Counted from the stretch's first letter, positions 43,135-55,791 are shown. The stretch: DNA of 64,000 nucleotides from Thozetella sp. PMI_491 (GCA_021432635.1 MU270084.1:62001-126000), one strand, 5' to 3'. Numbers and translations: made by a program. The notes: generated from the letters alone by a model not told the origin.

Positions 43135-44820
43135 CTAATGAGCTCCTGTCCCAAATATGCCACTGGTGTTTTCGTTTATTTTGTTTAGAAACCCTGCCTC
43201 TGCCAGGGTTTTGAAGCCTCCATCCAGATTCACCACGTCGAATCCCGCCTGCTTGAGGATTCGGAAGGCCAGATACCCGCGATAACCCACCTGACAATAG
43301 ACCATGGCCGGACGTGATATGTCTAGGGTGGTTACCTGGCCTCGCAAGTTATCGACTGGTATGTTGATGGCCGAGGGTATGTGGCCGCGTGAGAATTCTT
43401 TCGCTGAGCGGACATCTATGATCTGGAACTTGGCTAATCCGCCACTGACGAGATCTTCGGCATGGATGATCTTACTATCTCCCCGCAGCACGTTCGATCC
43501 CACGAAGCCGGCCATGTTTACAGGGTCTTTCGCTGAGCCGTAGGGTGGCGCATAAGCCAGTTCCAGATGCTCCAGGTCGAAAATTGTCATCCCTGCCTGC
43601 ATAGCCGTCGCAATCACATCGATGCGCTTGTCAACACCCGCCTGGCCGACAGCTTGCGCTCCCCACAGGCGGCCGTTCTCCTTGTCAAAAATGACCTTCA
43701 GCGTAACAGGATGCGCCCCTGGGTAGTAACTCGCGTGGTCTGGAGGGTGAACAGTGACCCAGAGGGGGTGTCGACCCATCCTATGGAGGGCGTCTACGGA
43801 GATGCCGACGAAGCCGATTGTTAGACCGAAGATGTGACACACAGAGGTGCCGACATTGCCACGATATTCAACATGCCGGCCGAATATGTGATCTGCGGCC
43901 ATTCGCCCTTGGCGATTGGCTGGCCCAGCCAGGGCAAGGACATGGCACTCTTTATCGACTTTATTCTCGGTCTCGACCATGTCGCCCACCGCATAAATAT
44001 CCGGATCTGAAGTCTGCATCTGTCGATTGACTGTGACTCCGGTCTTGCCGATTGCTAGACCTGCCTTCTTTGCTAGAGCTGTCCGGGCTATCACCCCCGC
44101 CACGACCAGCACAAGTTGCGCAGGCACTTCCGTTCCATCTGTCAGTAACACGCGGGACTCTTCGATTTTCTTGGCGCCTGCGCTGAGAAACAGCTTTACT
44201 CCGTTGCGCCTAAGTTCCGTGTGAAGGACTTCGGCCATGTCGCCATCTATTGGGGGTAAGACATGCGCCTTAAACTCGACTAGCGACACTTCCAGGCCCA
44301 GGTTCCGCGCATTTTCGGCGGCCTCAAGCCCAATGGACCCGGCCCCAATGATGCACAACTGCTTCACATTGCGCTCAGATATACAGGCCCGAATAGAGTG
44401 CAGATCCGCAATTGTGTGTAGCGTGAAGACGTGGTCGAGGTTGTCTCCCTCGATCGCTGGGCGGAAAGGCTCGGCGCCTTGGGATAGGATCAGTTTGTCG
44501 TAATCCACTTGGCGAATCTCTTCCGTGCCCACATTGCGCACAGAAACTAGGTGCATGCCGCGATCGATGTGTATAACCTCGGTGTTGAGATGAACGGTGA
44601 TGTTGAAGCGATCTTGGAAGTCGTCTGGCGTGTGGAGGATCAGGGCGGCGTCATCCTGAATGACATTCCCGAGAGCATAGGGTATACCACAATTGGCGAA
44701 GGATGTGTAGGCGCCCATCTCGAACACTGTGATGGAAGCTGATTCGTCTAGGCGACGTGCGCGGGTGGCCGTGGACATACCGCCGGCGACGCCACCAACA
44801 ATAACGATCTTTTTAGGCAT
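43135..44820 (-). CDS. CoA-disulfide / persulfide reductase with C-terminal rhodanese domain
   Basis: A single exon of 561 aa. An N-terminal pyridine-nucleotide-disulfide oxidoreductase starts with the FAD motif IVGGVAGGMSTATRARR. The single redox cysteine lies in SFANCGIPY (Cys44). The NADH motif is IIGAGSIGLEAAENARNLG, and the second FAD motif is SDPDIYAVGD. The last ~110 residues are a rhodanese domain (IIDVRSAKEFSRGHIPSAINIP) with the active loop VYCQVGYRG. This fusion is the CoADR-RHD/Npsr architecture of bacteria, which reduces CoA or glutathione persulfides and polysulfides with NADH. The rhodanese part supplies persulfide sulfur. Together with the YeeE gene it looks like a small sulfur module, possibly of bacterial origin. 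Confidence 0.93.
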   Translation of the reverse strand: MPKKIVIVGGVAGGMSTATRARRLDESASITVFEMGAYTSFANCGIPYALGNVIQDDAALILHTPDDFQDRFNITVHLNTEVIHIDRGMHLVSVRNVGTEEIRQVDYDKLILSQGAEPFRPAIEGDNLDHVFTLHTIADLHSIRACISERNVKQLCIIGAGSIGLEAAENARNLGLEVSLVEFKAHVLPPIDGDMAEVLHTELRRNGVKLFLSAGAKKIEESRVLLTDGTEVPAQLVLVVAGVIARTALAKKAGLAIGKTGVTVNRQMQTSDPDIYAVGDMVETENKVDKECHVLALAGPANRQGRMAADHIFGRHVEYRGNVGTSVCHIFGLTIGFVGISVDALHRMGRHPLWVTVHPPDHASYYPGAHPVTLKVIFDKENGRLWGAQAVGQAGVDKRIDVIATAMQAGMTIFDLEHLELAYAPPYGSAKDPVNMAGFVGSNVLRGDSKIIHAEDLVSGGLAKFQIIDVRSAKEFSRGHIPSAINIPVDNLRGQVTTLDISRPAMVYCQVGYRGYLAFRILKQAGFDVVNLDGGFKTLAEAGFLNKINENTSGIFGTGAH

Positions 44821-45951
44821 GGCTTTACTTTTTTGGGGGTTTGTGTGGTCCTGAAAGGTGAATCCGATAATGCAACGAACGAAGAAGAGGCCACGAATTC
44901 AGCACGGGTGATACGATTACGTATCCAGAAACTTGATGATGTTCAGTATTACAGACAATAATGAAAGCCTTCCATTATTACCTATCAGCAGCCTCCCAGG
45001 GTAGTTATTTATGCGCGACCTCCAAAACCCGGTGAAGATTCATCACATAGCCTTCAGAGTGGCGCGAATTGGGGAAATCTCATTCGGGATTTGGTATGGT
45101 ATTTCGAGTGCTATGGTCAGATGCTTATGGTATGATTTGCTCATGATCGTTAGGTACGCCCCACGGCGGCGTTCCTCGTCTCCGTACCTAAAATAGGTTC
45201 GAGTAGTGCACTGAGTTCGGCGAGGTCGCCAAGGTCGCCGGCTAAGGGTATAGTTCAGGCGCCTGCAAGTTTCACCTGACTCGACCCGGGATTAGTAATA
45301 AAGCTACCTCTGTCAGATCTAGGAAGCATCGAAACTAACATAGGGACACCACAGAGTACAATGTCCCTCCTAGTGATCCTGTAATAATCGCTAGGTAGGT
45401 CGGTTACGTTCGACTTGAGCGGCGAGAGAGATATCCAAGCCCTATTAAGAGGGTGTCATTGGATTCTCCTAGTACAGCATAGAATGACAGCATTAGCCGC
45501 TAGGATGGTCTCCTAGAAAGCCCGAGCCCGTAAAAACCAATCTCTATCTAAAATTTTTGATAGATCTTCTAGTCGCCATGCCTCCAAAGGTTTTCGATGT
45601 ATTACCAGAGCTTGCATTCAGCCATGGGTGACAAACTTTGTTTACATGAGGCTACACCGTAGGTTCGCTGTAGCTGTCGCTTTTGTTTCTTATTCCTCAG
45701 CGCTCCCCCACATCCCAATCTAGTCCATTGCTCTGTATATCATGGACGTAGTCGTCCCCCGCCACAAGCTCACTCGCCAAAAGCCCGACGACCAGAAATA
45801 TCTTCTCGTCCCTCTAGTATGCCAGTATGCAGCATTCGCCCCAGGCCTTCATTTTCGTGATATGCGGTGGTCGCCACCAGCTGCAGGTGGCAAAGTTGGA
45901 GGATGCAACCCCCCTTAGGATGTGCGTCCCCTATTCCATGTCTGATGCTGG
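44821..45951. other. Intergenic
   Basis: 1.1 kb with no supportable gene; promoter of the reductase on the left. Confidence 0.4.
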
Positions 45952-46497
45952 TTAAGGGTATCTGTATCGCCGGCTGTGTTTTTTCCGTACATCATACATC
46001 GCCCAAGACATCAAGGCCGTGCTTAAATATAGCGGACTGCATTCTTGGTCAGCGAAGCAGCATTGTTTAAAGGCGAAAGCTTACATCAAGAGGATCGCCA
46101 CAATGAACGACATTCTAGCTAGGCTGTGAGTGTTGGGCCCACTCATGGGCATGCTCGATCCCATCCAATTATTATTTGAATCCAGTGCATCTTTGCTTAG
46201 CAAGGCAGTCTCTGTTATCGAGAAGGCCATGGAAAGCACGTCCAAACCCACCTCGACTCCCAACAGAATTTGGCCTGCACAACAAGTGAACAGAATTGCG
46301 AGGCCACTCCATACCGCAGTCATCGAGGCCATTGCTGTTACCGCAACGTAGCTGCCTGGAATGCTCCAACTCGTGTCATAGAAATTCGAGATGGCTTGTC
46401 CGATGCCTCCTATAATTATCAAGGATAGGGCGAATTGGAAGAATCGGAGAGCGAAGCATATGAGCTTCAATATGGCTTCGTCGATGAAGTCCAACAT
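45952..46497 (-). CDS. MARVEL-like four-helix membrane protein
   Basis: 165 aa in two exons, 46085-46497 and 45952-46036 with a 48-nt intron; 498 nt in total. Helices: ICFALRFFQFALSLIIIGG, YVAVTAMASMTAVWSGLAI, a third over ILLGVEVGLDVLSMAFSI, and a fourth created by the splice (FIVAILLIPLYLSTALMSW) before a basic tail (RKKHSRRYRYP). This is the fungal membrane-associating-domain layout found in Nce102-like and related small proteins. Function not known. The start is the first ATG before FIDEAI; the longer upstream frame has only TTG. Confidence 0.7.
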
Positions 46498-47251
46498 TTC
46501 TGCAGACGGTTGAAAAGACCTGAAAGGCGTATCAAGTCTCAATTTTTAATAGATCGGGAAAATATATCAAGGTTCCGGGAGATTGGATGCCCTCGTGGGT
46601 GCCCAGAAATTGGAATGAAGCGTGTTAAATATTTGGTTCTGCTTTGAAGTTCGTCACGTTAGGGTCCGCTAACGTGCTTTAGATGGCGATAACAATATAC
46701 CTAATTACTAGGGATAATGCTCGCCTCTTTTCGATGGTCATGCCACTGTCTCAGCCCGCTAATAAATCGGGTGATCTGATGTCACGAGAAGCTCGCATTT
46801 AGCGAAAGCGGCTCTACTCTGAGTCTGTCTTAGAATGCATGGCTCAGCGCTACAGTGGTCACCCCACCTTTCCGAGAAATGACCAGGGGCGTGGGGCGAG
46901 GTTTATGCGGCCCACCAAGCCCGGTTCTGTCGCTACGCTTCTATTTCTATCAACCAAAATGCTAGAAATAGTGGGAAAAAGCAAGACACTTCAAAGTCCA
47001 CCTATTTTTGGTTATGAAAAGAAATGGCAGCATTCATCAGCCGAAGAAGGTAGTGCATAACCGAGGGTCCGATATCGACAAATCACCTGTGGAATAGCTA
47101 TGTGGTGGAGTGATGAGCATCTGATTCCGCTGATCTTCAGCCTCGTGAGGCACTTCTTAGCTACTAACACTTTAGTACAAATATGATTTTGCTTCTATCT
47201 GGAGAAAGATGGACAAATTTACTCAAGAAATTGTTACTCAAGAAATCGATC
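46498..47251. other. Intergenic divergent promoter
   Basis: About 750 bp between the MARVEL-like and RTA1-like genes; no clear motif. Confidence 0.4.
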
Positions 47252-48268
47252 ATGAATGCAAGGACCGAAACTCCGCCCAGTTACGACTGGTATAATTGCA
47301 GCAACCTGCAAGCCTACTACCCCGACTTATGCGCTTATGACGAATCCTTTTACCTATATAGAATTGACATTGTTCCGAATGCGGTGTTTCTCGCTCTTTT
47401 CGGGCTTTCGTTTCTAGGCTTTGCCATAGTATACCTCTTCAAACAGCGCCACCTCGGATTTACGACTTCTTTCTTGCTTGGCACTATCGCTGAGATTATC
47501 GGCTATACGGGACGCATTCTAAGCTGGATGAACCAGTGGGACGAGCATGGTTTCATGATGCAAATTTGCTGTTTGACCATTGGACCAGCGTTTATGAATG
47601 CCGGAATATACTTCTGCCTTAGGGGCGTCGTGTATTCTCTTGGCCCCTCAAATTCACGGCTAGAACCGAGACTATACCCTCTTATTGTGCGTTGATCCAC
47701 TTTCCTTGCAGCTTTGACTAGGCGGAAGGCTCACCTAAAGATATTCTAGTTTATTCCTTGTGACATTGTATCGATCGTTCTGCAGGCCGTTGGCGGTGCT
47801 ATGGCTGCTATTGCAGCCCACAAGCACGCAGATATCACGCCTGGAGACAACGTCATGATCTCTGGGCTCTCCTTCCAATCTTTCACTCTTCTCTTGGTCC
47901 TTATATTGTCCATCGACTTTTCTGTCCGCGCGTATCGCCACCCATCGTCCCTCGTTCAAGATCAAGAGGCAGTGCGCGCGCGGACTTCGTGGCAAGCCCG
48001 GGGCTTTCTGTGCGCGCTCAGCCTCAGCGCCATCTCCATATTCATACGGAGTGTTTTCCGCGTTGCAGAGCTTAGCCGTGGTTGGACTGGGCAGATAATG
48101 AGAGAACAGAATTTGTTCGTAGGATTTGAAGGTGTTCTGGTCGTTATTGCTGTCTGGGTTCTGAACATCTTCCATCCAAGTTTTTGCCCCGGATTTATGC
48201 CGTCGTCGGGTACTCATACAGTATGTCACAGCGACAGGCTCAATAATATGGAAAAGCAAGCCAGGTAG
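47252..48268 (+). CDS. RTA1-like seven-helix membrane protein
   Basis: 317 aa in two exons, 47252-47686 and 47750-48268 (63-nt intron). The hydrophobic pattern fits seven helices. Family landmarks: EIIGYTGRILSWMN, PAFMNAGIYFCLRGVV, FIPCDIVSIVLQAVGGAMAA, SIFIRSVFRVAELSRGW and FEGVLVVIAVWVLNIFHP. RTA1/RSB1/Pug1 proteins act at the plasma membrane in lipid or sphingoid-base release and resistance to aminocholesterol drugs; the ligand of this one is not readable. An in-frame upstream ATG (47204) would add a poorly hydrophobic leader and is less likely. Confidence 0.9.
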
Positions 48269-49216
48269 CCGCTAATCCTTTAGTCACTTATCCTTGGGGT
48301 TGATGATATTATTGTGATTGTCAAAGACGCGCTTAGTATCGTGTGAGTGATACGACGGCAAGCTGCCGCTGTGAACAAGAAAGGGTTAGGTGATTATCAT
48401 AAACTATAGGTCACGAGACACCGTAGGTCCGTCCAAGCGTATATGGTTTGCCCGGGGCATGCCCTGAAGGCTGAAGATTTAGTAACCGAACATGCCAAAA
48501 TCCTCATTTCATTAGACATCATAGCGAAGGCACATAATCACTGGATAAAAATTATACGTATGGAGATTATAGAATTATTATCAAGAGCCATTTGCACTAG
48601 TTGTCGTTGGAAGATAGAGGTCCAGCTCAGCATAGACCTACTTATCCAAGAACTAAATTCCTTGATTTAATCGTATATCCGATAAGATTACACAGCGGTT
48701 GACTTCGGGATTGAGGGGAAAATGATCTCTTCAAGCCCAGCACCGTCGCTACTTTTGGCTGGACCTTTCTACTTCCTACATTCTTGCTATTCCAACCCTC
48801 CCAATCCCCCTCCGAAAAAACGTGATAGTGAGGACCGTGAAAAGCGTGAAGCAGGGCTGGTGCGATCAAAACACACAAGACCACTGTAGGCTAGTAGCTA
48901 CAGCGTGGGACTAATGCACCAGCCATCGACCCAGCTCTAGGTAGGGCCACCGAAGCAGCGTAAGTCTAGTGGTACGTGAGAATAAAGATCACAGAAGAAA
49001 CACAATGAAGCAAAAGAGTGTATCAGTTTGGTCGGTCTTGTCTAGGAAAATGACGGCAATCTGCTCAGTGATGACTCCGATGATGATAGAAGGAAAGGGA
49101 AGAAAGCTATCCTCCCGGTTATTCGTATCTATGGCGAGAGGGTATGGGTATATTTGTGAATATAGTATAGGATCTTAATCGACGGATCATCACTTAGAAG
49201 TTGTCTATGACATTAG
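48269..49216. other. Convergent intergenic region
   Basis: No gene seen in about 950 bp. Confidence 0.4.
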
Positions 49217-49840
49217 CTAAGAAAGGCCTTCTGCGTCTTCAAAGGCGGCGACCATGCCAATCCCCTCTTCTTGCATCGTGTAACCAACTTCATCCGCCCA
49301 ATCATCAATTTCCTGCCATGATCTATAATCCCCATCCTCATAGGTCGCGCTAGAGCGGCACCAAAAGGTAAGACGGGAAAACCGGCCAATATCCTTTCTG
49401 TCGAGAACGCCAAGGAAGAACTTGTGCCCTCGAACGCTAGCTCTTCCTAGCTGCTCATGGAGCGACATATTTATCAGTTGTTCTTGGATGGCTCTGTGTT
49501 CGTCTGAAGCCGGCCAAACAACTGTAAATACCCATAGAGAAGGGGCTATCTGGGAAGTTATGCCTTGACACAACTCATGATCCGTGATTTCCCCGGAAAA
49601 GTAGGCCTGGTTCTTTTTGAGAAATTGCCTTCCAGGTCCGATCCACTGGCCGTCCTGAGCGGTGCTGCCTATGACAATCGCCAAGTATTGACTCGTTAAT
49701 GTGGAGAGTGGAGGAACATCATCGGTAGGCTTGCATTCCACTTCGACCGGAAATATGTGCGGTGCCAGGCGTCTGGCTATACGCTCTGCAATTTCCCTTG
49801 TTGCACCGTGGGAAGTAGCATAAGTGACTAGAACCGACAT
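49217..49840 (-). CDS. Flavodoxin-like protein
   Basis: 207 aa, single exon. It starts directly with the FMN phosphate-binding loop MSVLVTYATSHGATREIAERIA, followed by YLAIVIGSTAQDGQWIGPGRQFL (strand 3 region). The end, GDYRSWQEIDDWADEVG, matches the flavodoxin_5/HemG-like group, in which a bacterial relative oxidises protoporphyrinogen. In fungi such stand-alone proteins have no settled role. An insertion HEQLGRASVRGHKFFLGVLDR replaces the usual acceptor loop. Electron partner unknown. Confidence 0.8.
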   Translation of the reverse strand: MSVLVTYATSHGATREIAERIARRLAPHIFPVEVECKPTDDVPPLSTLTSQYLAIVIGSTAQDGQWIGPGRQFLKKNQAYFSGEITDHELCQGITSQIAPSLWVFTVVWPASDEHRAIQEQLINMSLHEQLGRASVRGHKFFLGVLDRKDIGRFSRLTFWCRSSATYEDGDYRSWQEIDDWADEVGYTMQEEGIGMVAAFEDAEGLS

Positions 49841-51006
49841 GGTATTTTCAAATCTCGGAGGTCCGATAACCAGGTGTCTCTCCGCTACGCTTTGTGTTTT
49901 TATCTGCGAGTTAGAACGGCGGATATGATGCCTGCCGCTAGCTTACGAATCAATGGATTGCTGAATTCGGAGGACGTCAAAGTATCATAGAACTATAAAG
50001 ACATTTGATTTGGGCATGGCGTGACAAGGAACATAGCAGCTGCTGATACGCCCAGGAGCACAAAAGCATGAGACCATCAGTCCACAAAAACTTATGATGC
50101 TCGCTGTGCCGCATCACGTGTTTCTGGCACCCCGTGATCCAAAATCTTTAGCCTCAAAACTATGCAACACTGCCTTCTCGAGTGAATGTCCAATATTCAT
50201 CTACTTGACACACACCTGGAGGGCTTGAAGTTGGGAGGCCATCGCAGCGGATGAAACGGATAGAAGAGTGTTCACTTCCTACTTCAAGAAGATTGTATCT
50301 CAATCTCCAGCCTTAGGTCCGGAATAAAGTGCGTTGGCTGGCCTAGCGCTGAATATTGAAGTCTATAAATTCGAGTCATTTCCTCTAGAATCTGTTGAAG
50401 AGAAAATTCTCTCTTCTCTTCTTGAAAACGTCTCAGTTTCTTTAGTAGTACTATGAGAGAGCTATTCTCTTTAGTTCACAGAGCCGACACTAGAGGCTAT
50501 AGGCCAAGTAAATCTTAACAGCAGGTTCTGCCAAATTCGAATAGTTCCTAGCTGAGATCGCGGGTTCTTTGGTAGGGAGGACTCGACCTAGCTAATGAAT
50601 CTAGCCATGTAGTCGAGCTTCTTGGCGCGCGGATAGTAAAATCGCAATTGGTTGTCTTTGGTATCTGTATGAAGCTTGCCAGTTACCCAATTTGATACCG
50701 CAAGACAACTCGGCGAACTAGTTTGAAATGCTTGATATAGTATAGAATAGCAGAATTTATAATGGAATATCCCTATTGGAGTGCAATGTGCTGTCCTTCA
50801 TAGCACCTGGTTTTTTTTCTCTTACTTCTTACCTTAAACTTAGGTACCTAGATATAAGAGCAGAGTTGGTTTTTCTTCCAAGCTGTGTGATATCCAATAA
50901 ATAAAATTGGTCAATAAATTAAAATGAATAAAATAACTGCTAACCCTCTTTCCCACGTCACCACTCGTCCAAGACGCTACTAACTTTAGCTGCCGGTGCC
51001 CGGGTC
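49841..51006. other. AT-rich intergenic region
   Basis: No gene is evident. One copy of the 10-bp palindrome TAGGTACCTA is at 50841-50850. Confidence 0.45.
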
Positions 51007-54000
51007 TTACGCTTTTGCCGAACTGGTGGTAGGGCCGGGCGCGGAAGAGCTTGAACCGGTGTTATCTGTCGCTGGCACCGGCAACTGCACCAGGGGCCGC
51101 GCAAGCTGAAGAAAGCCCTCGACAAAAGTGTAAGGGGCCGGGTCCACGCGCAAGTGGCCGTCTTCCGCACCGACCTCGAGCGAGTTGTAGTGCGTCTGAA
51201 GACCCACAGGAGTCCCGGATCCTGGCGACTCTGGCACCGTGGTATAGTACGGCTGAAGCCAGTTCCACAGACCTTTGCCTATGGGTATGGGTAGGTCGAT
51301 TAGGGGCGCGGCGTTGGTGGTAGAGGCGTTATTCTGCGCGCTGATCCATGTGTCAGGGCGCAGCGGGCAGCTGGTATCGTACAGCTTCGGTACGTCCTTA
51401 GTGATGAGGACGGGGCCCACGCTGAAGAAAGCAGCTTGTTGTTGGTCGCCACAGTTAGCCAATGCAGTAGCTGGAACAAAAACTGGGAAGGGTTATGGGG
51501 GGAGCGGCGGGTGTAGAAACACAGTCTAAAATGCAGACTCAAGATGCTTACTCATGTTCTTCATCGCCTGCTGCAGCGCCCAGGCCGGCAGTTGCAGACT
51601 GTTGATAGGCAGAATGCCTGAATACAGGTGGATTGGGGTGTAGGGGTCTACTAGCAGCATTTTAACGGTCATCTGCGCGGTGCAGGTCTCAATGAAACCC
51701 CTGCCTTCTGGGTGGTCCTTGGGGTCGACAAAGTACGGGCTCAGCTTGGGATAGTTAGTTGGCACAATGCCGGTGCGGAGATCGTCGGGCTTGGTCCCAG
51801 GGAAATAGGTGTAGATGGTGTGGAGCGGCTTTGCGGTCGTTGTGTCCCAGTATGCCACCACGCCGTCGAAGGGCCGATCGGCCTATTTTTAAGGTTCCGG
51901 CTCCGATTAGCCGTGCTTGCGTGAGAATGGAAGTTTGAAATCAAATTAAAGAGATCCCGGAAAAGAAGAGGAAAGATAGACAGAGATAGTGTGTGTGTGT
52001 GTGTGTGTTTGGGAGAGAGAGGGGGGGAGAGAGAAAGAGAGAAAGCGCACTAACATCACCGATCTTGACAGGAAATGGGTACTTGGTCAGGTAATCCATG
52101 GCCTGCTGGCGCAGCGGGTCAATGGATGCGCCGGACGGCACGACGGCCGGTTGCGGCATGGGCAAGGTGTGCTGCGGCCAGTATGCAGGTTGGGCCAGCT
52201 CGAGGCTCCAGCCCACATCGACGAGCGCCAACGGCTTGCCAACGATGGCGTTGGCGTACTGAGCGTAGTCGGACGGAGGGAAGGGCATGCTGGGGATGGC
52301 AGAGCTAATAATGTCCCACAAGGCGTCAAAGTAAGCCTTGCCCTGGGTGCCGGCCTGCGACATCTCTTTGATCAAGGCGTCGAGCTGGGGCGCCACAAGG
52401 TTCTCGGCCTGGACAGGCGGCTCAAAGGGTAGCCAGGGGTTGCCATGCAGGATGCCGGCCGGCCCGCCAAATTGGAGGGCGGTATAGAAGATGCCGCTTC
52501 CCGTGAAAAACTGGAGTGACAAGTCTGTGTAGTTGACAATAATCCCTTCTCGCGAACAAATCAAAAGATCAGCATGTATGCAGTAATGAACGAATAAACA
52601 GGCGAACGCGGCGGGGCCAATTTAAACTCACAGCCGATTATGGGGTTCTCCCAGTCGCTGCACGGATTCCAGGTCAGGATCTGCTGGTTGCTGGAGTCGT
52701 AAACCGGCGCCAGAAAGGCCGAGTTGATACGGGCATCCTGATTGATGGCCGGTGTCAACTGCATAAAGGGGGTCATAGGGTATCCCGACTTAGTGGCGGC
52801 GTCGCTGGTCTGCTTGGTGCCATAGACGGTGTTCAGGGTGCCGTCATCCAGCAGGCTTGGAAGTAGCTGCTCCGATAGGCAGGGGTAGGCAAAGTCGGGC
52901 AACTTGCTGGGATTTTCGACCCGCGGGGGCCTCCACTGCGCGGTCCCGTTGGGCACGGTGATGGTCTGTCCGAACTTGTCAACGATGGTCAGCTTCGTGA
53001 TGGCTGTCCGGGTGTGGTGTACGTCAGCAGAGCGATCTAACGTAGATGGAGATAGTAATCAAGTCTTGCAACTGGAACGCATACCAAATTGGCCGTGCTG
53101 CACTGCCTTGAACGGGTGAGGGTTGCTGGCGGTAAAATCCACCAGGGTCCCGTACGGCGTCTTGCTCGTCTCAGCGGCCATTAGAGTAAAGTCGTCCTTG
53201 GTCATGTGCAGATACTTGGAGCCAACATCAACGGCGGCGTGGATAGGCTGCGGCGTGCCGCCCTGTTGTCGCACGTTGGGCTTGACGTGTTGACCGACGG
53301 CCATGGTCAGCAGCGCATCCGACAAACCGGTGAGCTGGCCGCTGATAAATTTGAGGCTCTGCAAGTTTTGGCGGAATGCAGCTTGCTGGTCCGCCGTCTG
53401 GAGATCGGGAGGTAGATCCTGGGGCAGCGCGGCACCGAGCACCTGGGCAACGACAGCGTCGAGCGCGAATGCAGGCTGCGGAAGGACCAGCATGCGGCCC
53501 GAGATGTGCAGTTGGTCGATCTGAGGCGTGTCGGACAGCCGGTTCGGATTCGTGTAGGTGACGTGCTTATGGTTGCTATCACAGAGCGCGCTGTTGGCGA
53601 GCGCTACGGCCCACTGCGAGTCATCGATATGGTAGTAGATGCCCTCCCACTCGACAAATTGCGGGCAGAAGGGTTGCTCGGTCCACGGTTTGTGCCCGAA
53701 GGCCGCGAGCGATGGCTGGTAGCCACCGGCGCTCTCGGTGAGCAGCTTGGAGACAGTGGGAGCCAGGTCCGGCCCCAACTTGGCGCGTATGGCATCGAGC
53801 GTGCCCTTCACGGGGCTGGCATCCTCGCCCGTGCCCGCCGCGGCGAGCTGGTGTGCATAGCGGGTTGAAGTGTTGCCGCTCACGAACTGCGGGTCCCAGC
53901 CTCCGTCGACACCCACCAGGCACAGCGAGGGATCGGCGCGGCGGAAGAAGGAGCCGCCGGCGATTTTCTTGACGGGAAGTAGGGCCTTACTCGGGTCGCT

Positions 54001-55791
54001 ACCGCCCGTGATGCCGTCTATGGCCTTTTGGAGTGCTGCCTGCTGCGCCTGGAGCGCCACGGCCTCGCTGCGCAACAGGGGGATGCGCGACGTGTAGATG
54101 GGCAAGCGAGGGTCCTGGGTGTTAGTGGGATCCAGCTGTCCGTCTGATACGTACTTGAAAAACTCGGCGAAAAGCGCCCAGCGCAGCTGATCTAGCTTGC
54201 GGTCCGCGGCGTCCCAGGTCTGTTGGCACTCGTTCAGCTGGTTGAGATAGTCAAGCTCGGACATGTGGCTGACGGGGTCCTTGGTCTCGGACGGAGTCGC
54301 GGGCGGCCCGTCAGCGGCCTTCCTCTTGTTGTAGTGCCACAAGGACCCACCAAGGTTGCGCGTGAAGTTGTGTTGGAAGATCAGGTCAGCAGCCTTGGCG
54401 CGTGAGTCGTAGTCGTCCTCGGTCGCGTACAGCAGCTCCTGCAACTCCATGAGCGTCTGGGCCGTCTTAGCCGCGTTCCCATCGTGGAACAGGCCTGGCT
54501 CGAAGTCAGGGTCGTGCTCATGGGCCTGGAAGAAGGCCAGCACAGCGTCCAGGGGTGTGGTACCCACGGCCACGGGCTCCATGTCGTAGCTCTGGGAAGA
54601 GCCTGGGGATGAAGGAGAGGAGGAGGAAGAATAAGTCGGGATGAACTTGGCGGCGTAGTCATCAGCCGGCGTCTTAGGCTTGGTCTTATCATCCTTGTCG
54701 AACTTGACGCCGTAGCGGGCGGCATGGCAGAAGATGCGCGTCGAATCCACGCTCCCGTTGTCCTGCACCGTCGTAGTATCGCTCGTGTGTGCATCGTCCT
54801 TGCCATCCGAGTTTGCCGGCGCTGCGCAGAACAAGTTACTCAGGCGCGTGCGCAGCGGGCTGGGCATGTTGGCGTCAACGGCACCCAATGGGTCCTCCGC
54901 GGTGTCGGCGTGCCACCCGACGACGAAGTAGTCGCACAGCGCCATGTCCAGGTAGCCAAGTGGGCCGCCGGACGCGTCCTTGCCCCAGGCGAAGTTGTCC
55001 TTGGTGGAGAAGACGTTGGGGTTGTGGATGGCGTAGTCAGCAAACAGTGGGTTCGAACTGTTCATGACGGTCAGGGGCACGCGGTCCGCATCACCGCGCC
55101 TGGCGTGCTCGCCCTGCCACTCGGCCAGGGGCGTCTTAAGGCCGATATAGTTCTCGGCCTGGTTGTTAAGGATGTCGCTGTTGGAGTCGGCGTCCTGCGC
55201 GTAGGCTACGAAGGGTGTTACGTCTGTTTCCAGGTCCACGCTATCCCCAAGCTCTTCGATCTTACGGAGCTTGTCCGACTCGATGATCCAGGCCGTAGCT
55301 TGGTCGGGCTGGGCTGTCTGAGGCGCCCACTCGCGCAGAATACGCACCAGCAGCCACCGATTCGGGACCAGGCGGAACTTTGGGTTAGGATTTGCGGTTG
55401 CCGCCGAGCTGGGATCGGCTGACGGGGCCTGGCTGGCGCCCGAGCGATAGGCCCGGGGCACTGTCCAGTGCAGGTACACTCCTAGGCGCGTGCGGTCGAT
55501 GGTGCTCAGACTTGATAACGCAGGGCTGGGATGCGCGAGATCAAGGTTCTGGAAGTCGCCGGTGAGCGCCTTGGAGATGCGAGGGTTGACAAGAGCCGGC
55601 TGCGAGTTGTGCAGGTCGACCGTCGGCAGCAGATCGTGCTGGATCACGCTGTTGTTGAGACGTAGACTCACATAGTTAGGCTGGGTGATGGGCGCGATGC
55701 GTGACAGCCCCGACTCGCACACGGCCTCATTGAGCACAAAGGCATCAAGGTTAGTTGCAAGACACACATCCTCCGGTGCCGTCGTCGCCAT
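51007..55791 (-). CDS. Large uncharacterised protein (gene A of right-hand locus)
   Basis: 1,458 aa in five exons: 53085-55791, 52632-53003, 52055-52545, 51552-51882 and 51007-51482 (4377 nt); introns of 81, 86, 172 and 69 nt. I do not recognise a named domain. No signal peptide and no membrane segment are apparent. Residues 103-116 read LGVYLHWTVPRAYR and about 145-152 PNRWLLVR; later come FAWGKDASGGPLGYLDMALCDYFVVGW, WHYNKRKAADGPP and VEWEGIYYHIDDSQW. The rest is mixed alpha/beta with a Ser/Pro-rich insert near residue 410. The LHW...P plus PNRWL pair reminds me of large uncharacterised bacterial proteins, from memory only. The long 5' frame contains only a TTG before the ATG at 55791. It is divergent from gene B. 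Confidence 0.8.
51989..52045. repeat. (GT)n / (GA)n microsatellite inside intron 3 of gene A
   Basis: About ten GT units are followed by a GA/G-rich stretch within the 172-nt intron 51883-52054. It explains why this intron is longer than the others. Confidence 0.8.

Noticed and set aside
53206-55422. Long plus-strand frames opposite gene A
   Set aside because: They mirror the GC-rich third positions of gene A and have no supporting motif.
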